A stretch of 64,000 nt of DNA from Phoronis australis (GCA_002633005.1 NMRA01000394.1:186001-250000); one strand, 5' to 3'. Counted from the stretch's first letter, positions 36,381-50,663 are shown. Notes: generated by a model not told the origin, from the letters alone. Program-made: numbers and translations.

Positions 36381-39033
36381 CATCAGGACCTACCTAAAGA
36401 CTAACACTCCCAAAAACCTCTCTTTGAAGACGGCACTTCTTGAATTGTAAACAGTACCATTAACGCCTTTACAACTAATAGTAAAATAGTCTATAACTAG
36501 TGCTTTATTGTTACCAGCATAGGCACTCTTACATCTGATAATATTTCATCATGTTGCTGTCATTAATATTATCCTAATCATCGTTACCACAAATGGTTCT
36601 GAATGGGCTCAACTAAAACTTGAAATTAATGACAATATTATTCGCTATATAACTGATACCATGGTTTGATGAACTTAACTGAATTATTAACATCGTCGTT
36701 CATGGTTTTTTGTCATTTTCTTTAAATTATATATTCATGAAAGTGTACAGTTACCTGATTTCCATTACCTTATTGGGACATGATGTGTGTTCGACGAGGT
36801 GTGATTTTTGGTTTAAAAGTAAAGCCGGGCTTAATGACTTTTATTTTGGGTTATCTAGGTCTAATGTTTTGAATACAATGCAGGGCATAGACTAATTTCC
36901 AGCTTGGCAGAAATCATGGCAAATGGTCTCATTGGCATAGGTGGAACATGTAATTTTAATGAGTCTCGGAACTCCCTGCCATAATTTTACTCACCTCACG
37001 CACGCTATAGTCAATTAAGGTTGAGTAATTCTGACATCAACGTACAGGTATTTCCCTTGACAAAAAAAAACTTAAGAACAGACACAGTTCCCATAGGTCA
37101 GTTCAGTGCAATCTATAGCCACCGAATAAGATTTCAATGAGTTGCCCGGAGTAACTGCCCCTAATCAATGCGCCAATGTCAAATATTCGAGAGGAGAAGA
37201 ACATAAAATTGAAATTGGTGGAGAAAACCAAAGAGCATATTTTACGCGAAGCACATCGGCATGATGACATGGGGTAGAAACAATCAAAAATGAGACTACG
37301 TTAAAATTTAAACAACACAAGCATTCATCGAAGACGGAAAATTTTGCGAATTATAGAAACTAATGTTCTCGGTGGTTTTATAAGGAGACGAAAGAGGTTT
37401 CTGGGGTAAAGTGATGTCGGGGTTGGGTTGCTACTGGCGTCGACCGGAGTGCAGGAGGAGGAAAAGTTGTTGTCGACTGGAGGGCGGCAAAACTGGTGTT
37501 GAACTCGAGGGAAAGCTTGGTGGGGGCGGAGTTGAACCTGAAGTCGACAGGGGAAGATTGAGTTCATATTTTTTACTCTCTCCCATTACCACGCAGGTTA
37601 AATATAAATTATGCAAATACAGTAATTCAATTTCGAATTTGGCAGAAATAAACAAAAAGAAATGAATGTTTTTTTTTCTAAGCGCCAACTACATAGAGTT
37701 GTTAAATGCGCCGCAAGATAATTAGGTCATTCGCAAAAATCCCGTCTAAATCCTACTTCACAATGGATCCATAATAACAACAATACCTGGTATATAAAAC
37801 AGAACAGCGAAAACCACAGCTTGTCTCGTCCAGCACAACATCTCAAAGCCGAGTGCCGACGACGTACTCATTAGTAAATTATATTTAGGATTCCGAACAA
37901 TCGATTTCTCATGGGAAACGAGAAATCACAACCAGGTAACGGCACTTACTTTGCTACTAACAATTGTATGTCTTTCCAATTGCATGTTGCCTGTGTCAAT
38001 TGGAAATTTGTCACACAGGAAACCGTTTAACATTACAATATCATGCTGTCATTGATGTATCATGGAAGCTATTAACGAAGGATGTAGCCAAGTTCAACAG
38101 CATATCAGGTATATTTACGTCAGCATATTTATCGACAAGATACGTTTTGTTATCTGTATTTATGAAAGTGCAATTAAAATATTATGAATAAGATCACCGA
38201 CCGTAGTTGAAACATTCATCAATACAGGAAAGCATCAACTATTGAACAACGAAGACCAGTCACGAAAATGTTGGCAACAGGGTAGGGTTGGAATGAGTGG
38301 CAATCTGGGTCACTTGCAATTTATATCAGTTTCGACCTGAGGGAGGACTCATCCATCATCAGAATCATCATCATCGACATAATTATCATCGTCATCATCA
38401 TCACCATCCACCATCATAACCAATCACCATCGACATCGTCGTAAAATTTAAAATGAATTTTCCACAACAGATTGAAATACAATAAATAAAATTCGAAATT
38501 AAACATATGTTGGTATCAAAAGATAATGATCTAAGACAAGACAAGATATACATGTAAATAAAGGAAAAGGGAAAATGACGATATCAAATATATTACATTT
38601 ACATTAGGAATAATGTTGCAACGTACTGGATACTTGCATGCCACTCAAATTGTTAATTCCAGTCAATCAAAGGGCGGGAAAATGAAAACTTTAATATCGT
38701 CCACAACATCGGCTCACAAACATCGGTTGCTTATGAAAGCCTTAAGGTAACGTGTTAGCGAGTTTGGTGCTCTGACACTGCGGACGTGAAATGTAAAAGT
38801 ATGAGTTAGACCTCACGATGGGCAGAATGCACGTACGAGAATACACATTAACATTCACATTCCTAATTGTATAACAAATATTTCGTTCTTTACATCTGCT
38901 TTGATATAGGCTAAAAGTAAAATACGTGGAACATATGTTGGTGACAGCACAGGGGCTTTTGACTTCCAGAAATTGGACCTCCCCGACATAACCTGCATAC
39001 CGGGATTGTCTGTAGATAATCCCACCCGACGAA
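36381..39033. other. No gene recognised; a (CAT)n-rich stretch at 38345-38440
   Basis: A purine-rich segment at 37430-37550 is open on both strands but shows no domain. At 38345-38440 imperfect CAT/ATC triplets form a microsatellite-like stretch. Confidence 0.5.
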
Positions 39034-39086
39034 ACGCTCATGGGTGTTTATCGAAAAAATTTTGCCGAATAAACACCCATGGGCGT
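39034..39086. repeat. Hairpin, 18-bp arms
   Basis: ACGCTCATGGGTGTTTAT is followed after 17 nt by ATAAACACCCATGGGCGT, matching at 17 of 18 positions. It is a strong stem-loop or the ends of a very small inverted element. Confidence 0.8.
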
Positions 39087-39607
39087 TTAATTGGTGTTAA
39101 ACTTCTGGTGTCAAGTGTCCAGATTGTGGGGCATTTATTCGGAAAATGGACTCTTAAAATGCCCACTCAGCGTCAACTTTTTGTCACATATTAAATTTTG
39201 TGGACCATCTACCATTTATAAAAATAAATAAGATGTTGGTGAACTATGGATTTATTAACATAAAATTTAAAAACACAGTTTTAAGTAAAAAATATCAAAG
39301 TCAGCAAAGTCACGACTTTCAGTTTGCACGCTTCCTTTTCCAAATAAACGTCCAGTCTTTATTTGGTATTACTAAAAATTTAAATTTTCTGAATACACGG
39401 ACATTCCCGGTACCCATCGCTGAATATGACTTTACGTGATGTAAGCCTAGAAAATGCCGAAATAATTATGCATGGGTGTCGCACATTACTTAGGTACATG
39501 AGTTCATATAGATATTCAAATTCACTCGAATTACAGTTGTATAGACAATAGTGCCATTCTAAATATAAATATATACACAAAATCTACAGAGAGTGGCGTT
39601 GATGAAT

Positions 39608-39905
39608 TAATATCCCACCAGACATTACTCCGCGTATCGACCGAGACCGAAGGCAGAGGTCGATACGCGGAGTAATGTCGGCTGGGATATTACTACATCT
39701 ACGCCAATCGAGGTACGTTTTGTATTTATCCAATACGCAACAAATTCCAAAGTTTCTTTCATTTTTTCGCCAGATTTTTCAAATACCCACTCGAGACTGT
39801 TCACGTGGCGGATCACATCCTATACGTGTTTACTTGCGCACTAGGTTGCAAGTTTTCTCTAGAAAAAGAAACAGTTTTAAATGTAATTATTCATTACTTG
39901 AATAC
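39608..39905. mobile_element. Repeat family 4, copy 1, headed by a 35-bp hairpin
   Basis: Arms at 39608-39642 and 39658-39692 match at 33 of 35 positions, with the core ATTACTCCGCGTATCGACC and a 15-nt centre. Sequence to the right (GTACGTTTTGTATTTATCCA, then a T-rich block ending near a CGGATCACATC motif) recurs at 51095-51300. Confidence 0.7.
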
Positions 39906-42583
39906 AGATAACCAAGATGAAAGCAACGGTAACTGCGCATTGAATTTGTAACGTCCCCTGAAAATAGTTATATAATAACAATATTTCATATTGTAGTTAC
40001 CGCGGAATCGGCGCCTGTGTTGCAGACGACTATGTAGCAATTGAAAACTGAGACAGAACTGTCATATAATTAACAATCCTGTTCCGGATGTTACGATTGA
40101 GACCCGATTGCGTGTTGAGTGTTACTCACACTGTTAAAATTGCATTACTTTAAATTATTTTCCGAAAGGTTGATGATCGAACCGGCTATCGACGTCGAGT
40201 CGACATTCACCCACCTTATGAACTTTCCATGACAGAGGTCGCTGCTGAAGTAGTGCGGCAGGTGAATACGGAAAACATTATTACATGGCCGTATATCCCT
40301 CGACTGATTCAACGCGTATGGGATAAACAACATTAATACACCGCACATGCCTTGATGATCAAGACCAAGAAGTATCATATCTCAAATACACAAATATAAA
40401 GGACACTTATTTTTCTCTGTTGCCTTCACCATCATGCCCTTGAACAACCCAACTATAAATTAACTTTGAACTACACTTCACGTATCTGTCTGAAAAACAC
40501 CAATAGTGGGTCACATTCCCCTGTATAAGAGTTTCACTGCAGTGCTAGAGTTTGTTTTACGTAGTGATGAAGAATAAACAGATAAACATGAAGTCAAACA
40601 TCCCTTCCAAAATTAGACCGCTTCTGTCCCTGGTCCATAACCGGGTCTTTAAATGTTAAAACTAATGTTATTGTTGCAAGAGCTTGAGATGTCCCAGTGG
40701 GTCAGGCTTGATTGGTGCAATTCCAACTAGCATATTAAGGTATAGACAATATGAAAACAGCTTTAAGTAAAAGGTAGTGATTCGTCTGCACAGTGTTCGC
40801 TTCATGTGTGCGGAATTGTTCCGATATACCGTACACGATTTCACAGTGCTACGAAGTTACATTAATTATAGTAAAAATACCTTGATCTGCAGAAAAAAAC
40901 GAAATATCAATTTCTCCCGAGCCCAAAAGTCATTTCAAAACTGAGCAAAAACCCGTTAAGAACAATTATTTCGGTGTATGTGGTCTAAATAAATGCTTGG
41001 TTTTGTCTTAATAAGATGCTCGATTTTAAAAGGGCACTCCATGACGTGTTGATTGGAGGAATGCGTTCGCTAACGGCTTGATCAGCTACATGCAAGGTGT
41101 GCATCAGTGACTGTCACATTCCATGCATTCCACGTTGGCGTAAAATCTTCATCTTAGCAAAGCTTATTTTTTCACTTAATGTGAAAATTAGGTGCGAGGT
41201 GCGTAAACGCGACCGGCGGTCCTCTTTGAATGGATTAACTTTGTCAAGTGAATGTGGCCAACCGGATATGCTCCAACAACATGACCATCAGCCGCTGAGA
41301 GCCAGCGTTAGGTGACATTTTAAAAGTTTGTGGTATGTTACCTCTTACCCAGTGACTAGTAGATCAATGCCCAAGCGACCAATGCACTGTCTGACAGCAC
41401 TCAGGATGACACTAGCCAAGTAATAAGTTCGACTAAAATTGGTGAATAAAGATCGCACATATCAACAAAAACAATTGTAAGTATTCCTCGTGTTTGAAGG
41501 TGGTTGTTTTCATGCATAATGTTGAAACTTAGGCATAGTTGAGAAACACAGCAAAGATAGGAATTTGTGGACGAAAATAAATGTTTATTTCGCTTCGCAT
41601 AGAACTTTTACAAATTTTTGGCATACGCTTGTAACTATTGATTGCTGCACGGCATGTATGTCCCAATCGATGCGAGTTCATCACGCACAGTGGTTTCATT
41701 GATAGATATACTTTGAGATGTCGATACAGTTTTGCCATTTCCGAAACTTGGTTTTTCTCCCAAAAGGTGTCGCTTGCATGTTTCAGGTTTCTGGTCCTGA
41801 GCAAAGATCAGTTCACTGCAAAACATTAGCTTGCACTTAGGCGAAAAAAATTCACTTCTGAGTCGGAAACATTGAATTATTCAATCTCACAACACCACAC
41901 CCCATCTTCACCGACCAATCTCTATACGTTAGCCAAGCCTCAGACCACAATCGTGAGGCACTGTCTCTCTTTTCACTCGGGCGATTTTGCGAGGTCTATC
42001 GACAGCTCGGTTCCTGTTTTTGATGCCAGTGTATACATTTACCTCATTCACATATGAATGAACAATATAATTACAGTGTGATTGCGATGCCCTTATTACC
42101 TTTTGTTACATGCTGACATTCAACTAAATATGAGCTGGAATTACTGCACACGTTCGTTACTAAGAATTAAATTTGATCACTAGTTTAAATGTCAAAAAAT
42201 ACTTTTAATTTTGACTTTCCTTTATAGTCACTGAAGCACATTATCTAAACCGGGAGTTTGTGCATGTAGTCACGTGGCGGGAACTTATTTTTAACAATTT
42301 TTGCTCGAAAGTTGCAAATTGAGTTAGTTCGCTTTGTGGGTTTGCTGTGAGGATTTTTAGACTTTTTAGTCAGACAAAATGGATGCCAGAATGAAACGGC
42401 TTACAAAATTTCCACCGAATTGTTAATTTTCATTTTGGCTGTAGATTTTTTAAAATTTATTAAAAGTAAAATTTTAGGGATTAACGTAAGACACTGAAGA
42501 AATGTCCAAATTTGGCTACATTCAAAAGTGATATCTCAAAAATAGCTGATCGGATTGATACATGTATGAATCTTTCAGATGTC
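39906..42583. other. No gene recognised
   Basis: Short frames only, no domains and no clear repeats. Confidence 0.5.
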
Positions 42584-42680
42584 GTGGTTTATGCTGTGGT
42601 CTCATATACGATATTGTGGTCTATGCAGTGTTATCCTATGCGATATCGTGGTCTATGTAGTGTTATCCTATGCGATGTCA
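42584..42680. repeat. 32-bp tandem repeat, three units
   Basis: GTGGTCTATGCAGTGTTATC CTATGCGATATC and its next copy differ at two positions; the first unit (42585-42616) is more diverged. Confidence 0.85.
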
Positions 42681-45600
42681 GAAATTGTTTTATGAGTGCT
42701 CCACTTTTGCACGAGGTGCTATAAATCAGGACTTGCACGATTTTCAGAAAAACAATGCACGAAATGAAAACGAAATAATAACAGTAACAACGTCTTCGAG
42801 ATTTCATCTTGATCATTAATATCATTTGAAATTCGGTTATGGTATTGATACTTTTGTCTTGCTACCAGTGAACATTTTTTCGCTAATTTTTATAAAAATA
42901 TGTGATCATATCAAAGACAGATTGTCAAAAATGTACAGGATTTCCACTTTGATAAAATAAATTCTTTTACTGGTTTAAAATAAATTATCTTGTAGACATT
43001 TGGATTGTACAGACACGTCGATAAGGTCTTACAAAACCTTAAAAATCCATACACCCGGTTGTAGTTGACTAAAAACGAAAAAGTCGAATTAGGAGCAATT
43101 TTGACACCTATAAAATAGGTCTCGTAATATTCTTCACTGTGTGAGAAGGTTCCGTTTCTGTTACCAAGTATAATCTCATGCCTTAGAGTTTATCGTGTCG
43201 GTCAAACCTAAAATTGGGGATTTGAAAACAGCGCACGTCGCAAAGCCTGAGACTTGAGTTACCGAGTCATTTGTCAATCATTCAAGACCGAATGAGCACG
43301 TAAATGTTTTTGAACCCAAAGCGCTTCAGTTAAGATTTAGACATTGACAGCATTCTTGTTTATAAGTGATTATTTATTATTTAGACCTCTCTGGTAATTA
43401 ATTTTGCATGTGGTGTTTTAATTTTTCTTGCATTTTGAAGTGGTTTGTGTGACCTATAGTAACCTGGGTCAGAGATTGGTGCCTTCGCTAAGTTTTAAAC
43501 AATTTGTCTAAATATTAGTTTCACGCAAACACCAATCTTTGTAATACACTATATTGGCAAAAACTGACTCAGCCGTATGCGTACGTGTATCCGCGAATGA
43601 AGAGAAAGACTAAGTACGCGTAAGAGCGGCCAGGAAATTTATTTGCCGTGATAACTTATTTTCCGTGATACAGGCAATTTTCCAATATTGTTGCAACAGA
43701 GTAATAATAGAATTCCCACGAATAGTGACAATGTGTACTGTATTGGGATGGTTTACAACCACGGAATAGCTTTCGAAAATACATGGCGTCTCGAAATGCA
43801 TGCAGCCCATGCCATTGCTCAGAATTCTTCCGATATTGATGGTCTTGTTTTATAATAGAGAGGCGGCCATCGAAACCAGTAATCGTTAATCAAAATGTCT
43901 TTGACGACGGAAGAGTGGTATTATTTTTGGCATTATCTATCTAGAATGAGTTAAAGACGAGACTTTTGCACGAAGTTCAACTTTAACAGATGTGTTCGGA
44001 AAAGCCATAGTCATTGTTGGGTTTCAAAATTATGGTTAAAAACGGAAAGCAACCTTAACAAGTAATAAGGAAGGCCAACATTACGCAAGATCTTAACTGT
44101 ACCATTTTTGGACAATGTGGGTGTAATAGGTAGGCCAAACGTTTTCCGTAAAAGATAACCTAGAGCTAGACGCGACCGCAACAAGATCAATTTATAAATA
44201 TTGCGATTAGCACACACTTGTGTAGCCGTGATAAAATGTTCTTACCAGCAGAAGTGTGTTTACAGTATTACCGACGCACCGAAATTATACCATCATGTAT
44301 TGTTGCCTCATTTCCATGAGCAAAGCATGTCATAAAAACAACAAAAGTTAAATTGATAGTCAGGCAATACCATAAATTTAAGTGGGTTATAAATGTTCCA
44401 CCATCGATAGTGCTCAAACAGGATTTTATGCTCGAAAGGCAATAGCGTCATTCACTGTCTAGTAAAGTATGAGCGTCAACGGTATTTTACGTCGGTAATG
44501 TAAAACTGTAATAGCCCCCACTCTTTCGGAATACATAGCTGTTGAACTTCTCTTCTTTTCCGTTATTCACACTGTACATTGAACTAGTTTTGGAACGTCG
44601 GGCACATTGTTACAGGTCATGTTGGAAATCGTCGAGGTGTATGGTCGTCGAAACGTTTCCGATTTCTGCCGTTTAAAAGCGCTGGAATTGAAAGGCATCT
44701 TCAAGAAAGGAGATTCTGTTCGATTCAAAATAAACCCTACATTTACACTTCCTCCATCACTCATTTCAGTTTGTTTGCGTAAAGCGCTACCTCTTGAAAG
44801 TTCGACCAGCCAATCAGACACGCCGGTGTAAAAAAATTCCCGAGGAAGATTAAATGATACCTGCGTGTTCTCTGCCACCTAGCGACGCGCACTGAACCAG
44901 AGAGATCAAGCAGATGCATGTGTAACCTCGTTTTTAAATCCGGTAGTCGGAAGTGTGCATGATTGTGATTATGGACTATTGATCATCTAGTTGGGTGCTT
45001 TTCGATTGTGCTTGTACCTAGGCAACCCCTCCAAGGCTCACAGCGAGTACAAGCATTTTGACATAGGATCTAGCAATAACATGATTACTAGAAAAACAGC
45101 TGGATTTTGTAAAACTAGAAAATGATCGGCAAAAATTAACACCACTGAAAGACAAAAAGTACGAAAAACAACATTTGTTCTCACGAACTGACTTTGCAGA
45201 TTGAGAAACTTTAATTGTAGCTGAAACGGTTCTAGTGACCCCGAATTCCTTTCTAAAACACTCATTTGAAAACAGTGTTGCCAAACTACGAATGCAATTT
45301 TTTTTCAGTTATCAACATTTATTATCAGTTACCAGAATTCAACATTAATTTTCAAAACCCAATATCACAATACGGGTACGGGGGGGCAGCTAGGGGTTGG
45401 TGACCGCCGTGCTCGATCCAGTTTCAAGTTGTATTGCTACAATGGTCCTGGATCCACCTCTGTCTATAATTATTCGAGCTCTCTCAGATCTTGATTCGCA
45501 AAGAAAAACTTTGCAGGGACAGAAATCTTTTCGGAAGTGAGGATGTCAGAGTGGAAGTTGTGGTAGACTCACATTGTTCATCACTCCCCAGCTAAACTTG

Positions 45601-45984
45601 ATTGCCGATGGATGGTAACTATTTCGGTAACAGGCCTTGGATGCCTACCCCGATCTAAATAACAACGATGAAGCATTAGAAACGGTATCTAGTAGTTGGC
45701 CGATGCCACCTAGCGGCTAATTTCATGGCAATCATCAACACCGTAGACCATATTGAAAGTGGTAATCAAAAACTATGAGAAATAATTATGCTTTCGTTGG
45801 GTTTAGCAAAGGTAGTAGTAACAGGAAAAATGAACCCGTGTTCCAAACTTATCTGATTGATAAACTTTGGCAGAGCGATAAATATAGATAAACTTGGCCT
45901 TACAAGTTTACGTTCAATATGGAATTTTAGCCTGCCCAGTTAAGATAATATGAAGATATATGTAGATCATTACATCCCCCGTAA
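42681..45984. other. No gene recognised; a hAT-like end at 45445-45462
   Basis: A frame at 44567-44878 on the minus strand is serine-rich without domains. GTCCTGGATCCACCTCTG at 45445-45462 matches the end type seen at 27421-27440, preceded by a G-run, and is probably a truncated element. Confidence 0.45.
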
Positions 45985-46690
45985 TCTAGAGCCCGAGTGG
46001 ATTTTGGATAATTCTCCAAAATCTACGAAAGCTCTAGAAAAGGGGGATAACGATTGAGAAAATGTAATAATCTATTTATACCACATACTGAAAGAGGAAC
46101 TTTGCAATTAATCGATCTACATGTACCTTTCTCGAATCGCCTCGGCTGTAACTACTTTCTATGTCAGAGGTCCGGGGTCGGAGGTCGTGACCTTTTAAGA
46201 AATTCCGAGCTATTTTTGTCAAGTAATGCTTTATTCAAAACCAATTGAAAATTTAAACAAAAGGTTTAGCAACTATTATAGCTTACTACATATTTTATTA
46301 CGCCAAGCTTCAACCGGGAAAATATCGTCTGCTAAAGTAGGTAACTGACTATAATACTCAAGTCAAAGGATCCCGACGACACGATACCGACATTCTAATT
46401 GGAGATCGTTGATTTACAAGAGAGAGAACACGAGACAAAAAAATCGCTGAATTAAAATATCGTTTTTATGGAAATTATGCGTCTTATTTTTCATAGCGTA
46501 TAAATGTCGGTACAGTGCCTTTTGTTGAACATGCGATTGTTTCGCGTGCTCATTTAAGTATTCTATTTTCACTTTCGATGACGTCAGCTGCTGAGTGGTG
46601 TAGTGAGAAATTCGGCGACCTGAAACTCTTGAGGCCCGGGTTCGAAACCGGTCTCAGTTTCCTATTCGACGCTAATATTGTGGTATAAAA
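45985..46690 (+). repeat. Dispersed repeat family 1, copy 2
   Basis: Same orientation and order as 1-812, from GCCCGAG..GGATAATTCTCCAAAAT to TAATATTGTGGTATAAAA. It lacks the 70-bp insertion near the right end of copy 1 and carries a better preserved tRNA-like box B. Confidence 0.85.
46587..46665 (+). repeat. tRNA-derived SINE head inside repeat family 1
   Basis: GTGGTGTAGTGAGAAATTCG (box A-like) is followed by CCCGGGTTCGAAACCGG, a canonical box B. The position is homologous to 645-720. Confidence 0.65.
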
Positions 46691-48605
46691 CAGCTTCATT
46701 CAAACCAGATTTTTTCCTGCCTTCACTTTTCTGTCCTTCACGCTATATCTTTGTAATTACCTATGTGTGAAGCATTGTTATTTTGTTTCTGACCAACAGT
46801 CATTTACTTCCCAATGTTGATTTTTAGGAAAATTCTTACAGTGGCCATGAAAAGGGATAAAAATCGCCAGAAACTCGTACCATTATTTAGGCACACTTTG
46901 TCCTGAAAAATGAATCGGAGGTGGTGTCACACATTCAAAATCCACGCCAACGTAATACATCGACAATTGTAATTACAAGAAAACGCAATATAACCATTAC
47001 GCTACCGGCACCCTCCCTTGCGCCCGTCCCGTGACCTCAAGCCAGCTTACCCACTCGAGTAGACAATACAAGAGATCAAATCACTCACCTAGATGATATC
47101 TGAGAGAATATTCGCCCGAGAGGTGGCGCGCCCACACTACTACTGCCTTCTCCAGAGGAGTTGGAACCACTAAACACTACAATTTCATGTGGTGCCAGGC
47201 CGCCAGTTCGCGTGAGACTTTGCGTTAATGGATCTTAACGCTGGGCAAAAATTCACTTTGACAGACGCAAACTCCATTTTAGTTTAAATATCTAACAGCT
47301 ATGAAATTTATTTCAACTTGCTCCGTACACAAACGAGAAACGGTTTCTGAGCTTGATGTTGGGACCTGTACTGTGTATGAATCGACCCGCCTTGACAAAG
47401 CAATTTTGCTAGTGCAAATGCATACCAATATCACCACTGTGAGTGGTGTAAATCAAAACACATTTTGACTGAAGGCGGGCTGAAATGAGATGTGATTGTA
47501 ATTGATGAAGGCAAATTGGGCAATGGTAATCTTTGACCATTATACCATTATTATTTGTGTTCAACATCTGAACTACTTTTGGACTACGTATAGTTACAAC
47601 AACTGTTCAGTCTCAGTTTTTATACAGTAACCAAACTGTAACATTACAGGATTAAGTAAAACAATATTATTTTGTTTTATGAGATACATAGTGGTATATA
47701 CATGTAGACATTCTTGATAGCATTTTGAAAAGCTGCTCTGTTTTAATCAAAGTGGTGACAATGAGGGAATGTTAAACGCACTAGCGCGTTATGTCGACTT
47801 AACACCGAACACAAACCTTACTATTCATAGGCTATAAAAAACGTTAAACAGTTTAAATGTTTAGAAAATAAATGTGCCAACGATAATAGATTGAGAGGCA
47901 ATAAAAATGCGAAACAATGGTAAATTTTAAGTCATAATAACAACTACCAGACGTTGAAAGACATGACGTAATTGTTGGCGGCGCTTACTGAAATCACAAG
48001 TGCAATATTACTATGTTTGCTTCATCAAATTGTTTTACATTAAAATTAGTTTTTTATGTGAAAAATCGTAAATACAATGTGAAAATTCAGCGGAGTTTCA
48101 GGGGCACGCCTAAGCGAATGATTGGACAAATACGTTGTGCATGTACTGTTTGTATAGCTTCGAATGATTTACGCCGAGAATGCCGACAGCGGATATCAGT
48201 TTTTCAAAAACAGCCTAATGATACTATATAAATAGAAAAAGGTAGGAATAATTGACAAACTCTTCACTAAAGTTGTTCCTAATTACCGAACAGTGTAAAC
48301 AGAACAATGCATTTTTAAACAAAAAATCTAAGAACTTGTGTAGGTTTATTCTTTTTGCCGCAGTTATTGATTTTTCTGGCGTAACACAAGGTTTATGGAT
48401 CGGTATTGTTCGTTTGAGTCGTTTGGTTACGAACATTTGTAGTATTGACGCCTTGACGGAGGCCTATTAAGACTTAAACGGACAATGGACAAGGTTGGAC
48501 GTACTCGCTGGGATTTTGGTCAGTGGTACCAGTTTTGCTTCCCATAAAAATTAGCGTTGGGAACGCGTAAACTATTGCTCAGGCCGAATCCAGATAGGTA
48601 TCGCC
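46691..48605. other. No gene recognised; small inverted repeat at 47385-47482
   Basis: ACCCGCCTTGAC at 47385 and GACTGAAGGCGGGC at 47468 are roughly inverse, framing about 100 bp, possibly a tiny MITE. A good minus-strand donor context (CTAG|GTGAGT) at 47085-47090 has no coding exon behind it. The last 120 bp may hold the promoter of the next feature (CCCATAAAAATT at about 48540). Confidence 0.4.
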
Positions 48606-48675
48606 ATGAACCTGTTCTCTTCAACTTCTATTGGCCTCGTCTTGTGGTGGACTATGTTAGCTGCTGTTTTTCAAG
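48606..48675 (+). CDS. Signal-peptide first exon of a secreted or membrane protein
   Basis: ATG at 48606 opens a 23-codon signal peptide: polar start MNLFSSTS, hydrophobic core IGLVLWWTMLAAVF, then Q and the first base of a Gly codon. It is followed at once by a consensus donor GTAAGAT, phase 1. A short leader ending in (Q/N)-G with a phase-1 donor is the exon-1 layout of nAChR genes, whose exon 2 begins with the mature N-terminus. A TATA-like ATAAAAA lies about 60 nt upstream. No following exon was found in 48676-64000, so the product is unproven. The exon resembles 58168-58252 in form. Confidence 0.5.
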
Positions 48676-49662
48676 GTAAGATATCTTAGTCAGTACATAT
48701 AGACAGGTGTATGGCGAAGGGTGAATGTTTCAATATAGCGGGTTTCTTTGATCATTAGGGGTTTGGCTCAGTCAATTCCCTGCTAGTGCAAGTAAGAGAA
48801 ATAAATTAAGATCCAGTTCGCCATGCAGACTTCACAGACACTTTTATCCACGTGTAAGGTTTCGATACCTATTTCTTTGCTCAAACTGCAAAAGAACACA
48901 ATTTGACAGTCTCTTTTTTGACCACCGTAACTCGATACAGAAGTCAAAGTTGTGCTATCAGCGTCTAGTTTCTCGACCTGGCTGGCTGCAACGTCAACCC
49001 GCGCATATGTGCGAGTTCGCATATTAAATATTTGTTTAATACGTGCGCAAGTGTGAAAGCCAAACTAATATTTTTGGAATAGTTGTGCATCGAAAACTGG
49101 TGTACGCACGACTTCGTTTTCATATTTCTTTGTCGGCACAATTTGTATACGTGAGATTAGAAGATGTTGTCTCGTAAAATCTTTTATTTTCTGAATCTCG
49201 GCGCTTTAACAATATCCCTGAAAACGAAAGAAAAATATCGTGTGTGATTTATAGGCGTGTAAATATTTAGAGGCGCCAATAGTTTATTCTGGTTCAAGAA
49301 ACCTTGTTTTCTAGTAATCTCTGACAAATGACGACGTTGCCTCTGTCTGTCTAACGATGGGGATATTTCATTTAAGGATATGACAGAAAGTTGCCTAAAC
49401 GTGTTCAGAGCATTATCTATCAGAGATGGCTGGTCGAATTCAGGTGGAATTTTCAGTTACCTTACAAAGTTCTCTAAAGCTCTGTACACTTTAGCATGAG
49501 ATGTCATCAAATTTGGCCCTGTCAGGATTTTAAAAAACGTTCAAATGATGCATAAATCTAAAGCAAAGAAAACTTTGAAAATTGTAATAGCGTTTTTTTT
49601 TAATTTTTCACCATGAGGCCACCTATATTAATAAAGGTGCCCCGCTCTTCGACCGCCTTTCC

Positions 49663-49696
49663 GCGAGGCCCTCTATGTCAATATGGAGGGCCTCGC
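49663..49696. repeat. Hairpin, 11-bp GC-rich arms
   Basis: GCGAGGCCCTC and GAGGGCCTCGC are perfect inverse copies 12 nt apart, with an extra TAT/ATA near-match inside. Confidence 0.8.
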
Positions 49697-50475
49697 TTTT
49701 GACGCCCGAAATTTAATTTTATGCCTATTTCATTTTAATACGAATAAGTCAGTTTAAATAATAAGCTGTTACAAGCTTATCGTTCAGCTCCCACATAACC
49801 CTTATTCTTATTCACCCACTGCCCACTATATTTCCAACAAGGTCAGATATAACTTCCATTTTGTAATAGCTTTGCTTGGAATAATAAAATTGATGGTAAA
49901 AACAGCTTTGCTCAAACGTTGTCTTTGGCACAGTTTGTTATTAGAATATTCTACTCCCTCTAGTGGTGTAAATAACGAGTACAAAAACGCACAAAACCTA
50001 GTTCATTTACCTCATCCAGACATCATAACGAACAGGTGTAAATTATAGCTTAGCTGTGCTGCATGTCCAGGGTAGCCAGCTCGTAGTTGGTAAACAAATA
50101 GGTGGAAGGGATGTATCTATCGGAGTATAATCTTTCGTCAACTTGGCGAGAGTTCGCGTGAGCGTGTTCAGTTTCGTGTCATTATGCCCCATTCAGTCCC
50201 AGTCATTGGATCGCCTCTTGCTGTAAAAAGCAATTATGAGTTCCCAAAAAATCAGAAGTTTAAATTGGTCTCCAGTCAAAATTCCAACCGTGTTAAGTCT
50301 GTGGGTAATGCAGCTTGTCTCATTCGACTCCATTTTGGCTTCACCGTCATCAGGGTCTCGTTTCAAATTGCCAGCACATGTGCCCTCCCTGGTTTTAATC
50401 CGGTCAATCTTAGATATTGCGATGGCTGTTGATCTGGTTTAGTGGGAACGCTGACAATTCGTCACGGTTACTTAC

Positions 50476-50663
50476 CTTAATTAACTGGCTCTTGGCAATG
50501 AGAAGGCAGTCTATTATTATTGGCATTAAAATTTCTTGCTTACCGGCGCCTCCATACACCATGGGCCAACTTAGAGTTATTTCGCTATTTTCCCAAAAGG
50601 AAATGGTGTCAGTGAAGGAAGGAACAGTAAGGAATGTTGATTTTGTGTTTCCTGTACCATCAG
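50476..50663 (-). CDS. Unidentified candidate exon, about 62 codons
   Basis: Minus-strand sequence between an acceptor-like TACTTAG (just above 50663) and a consensus donor GTAAGT (just below 50476) stays open in one frame. It includes TFLTVPSFTDTISFWE and ITLSWPMVYGG. The alternating hydrophobic pattern looks like a beta-rich domain, but I cannot assign a family. No partner exon was identified on either side. Confidence 0.25.
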
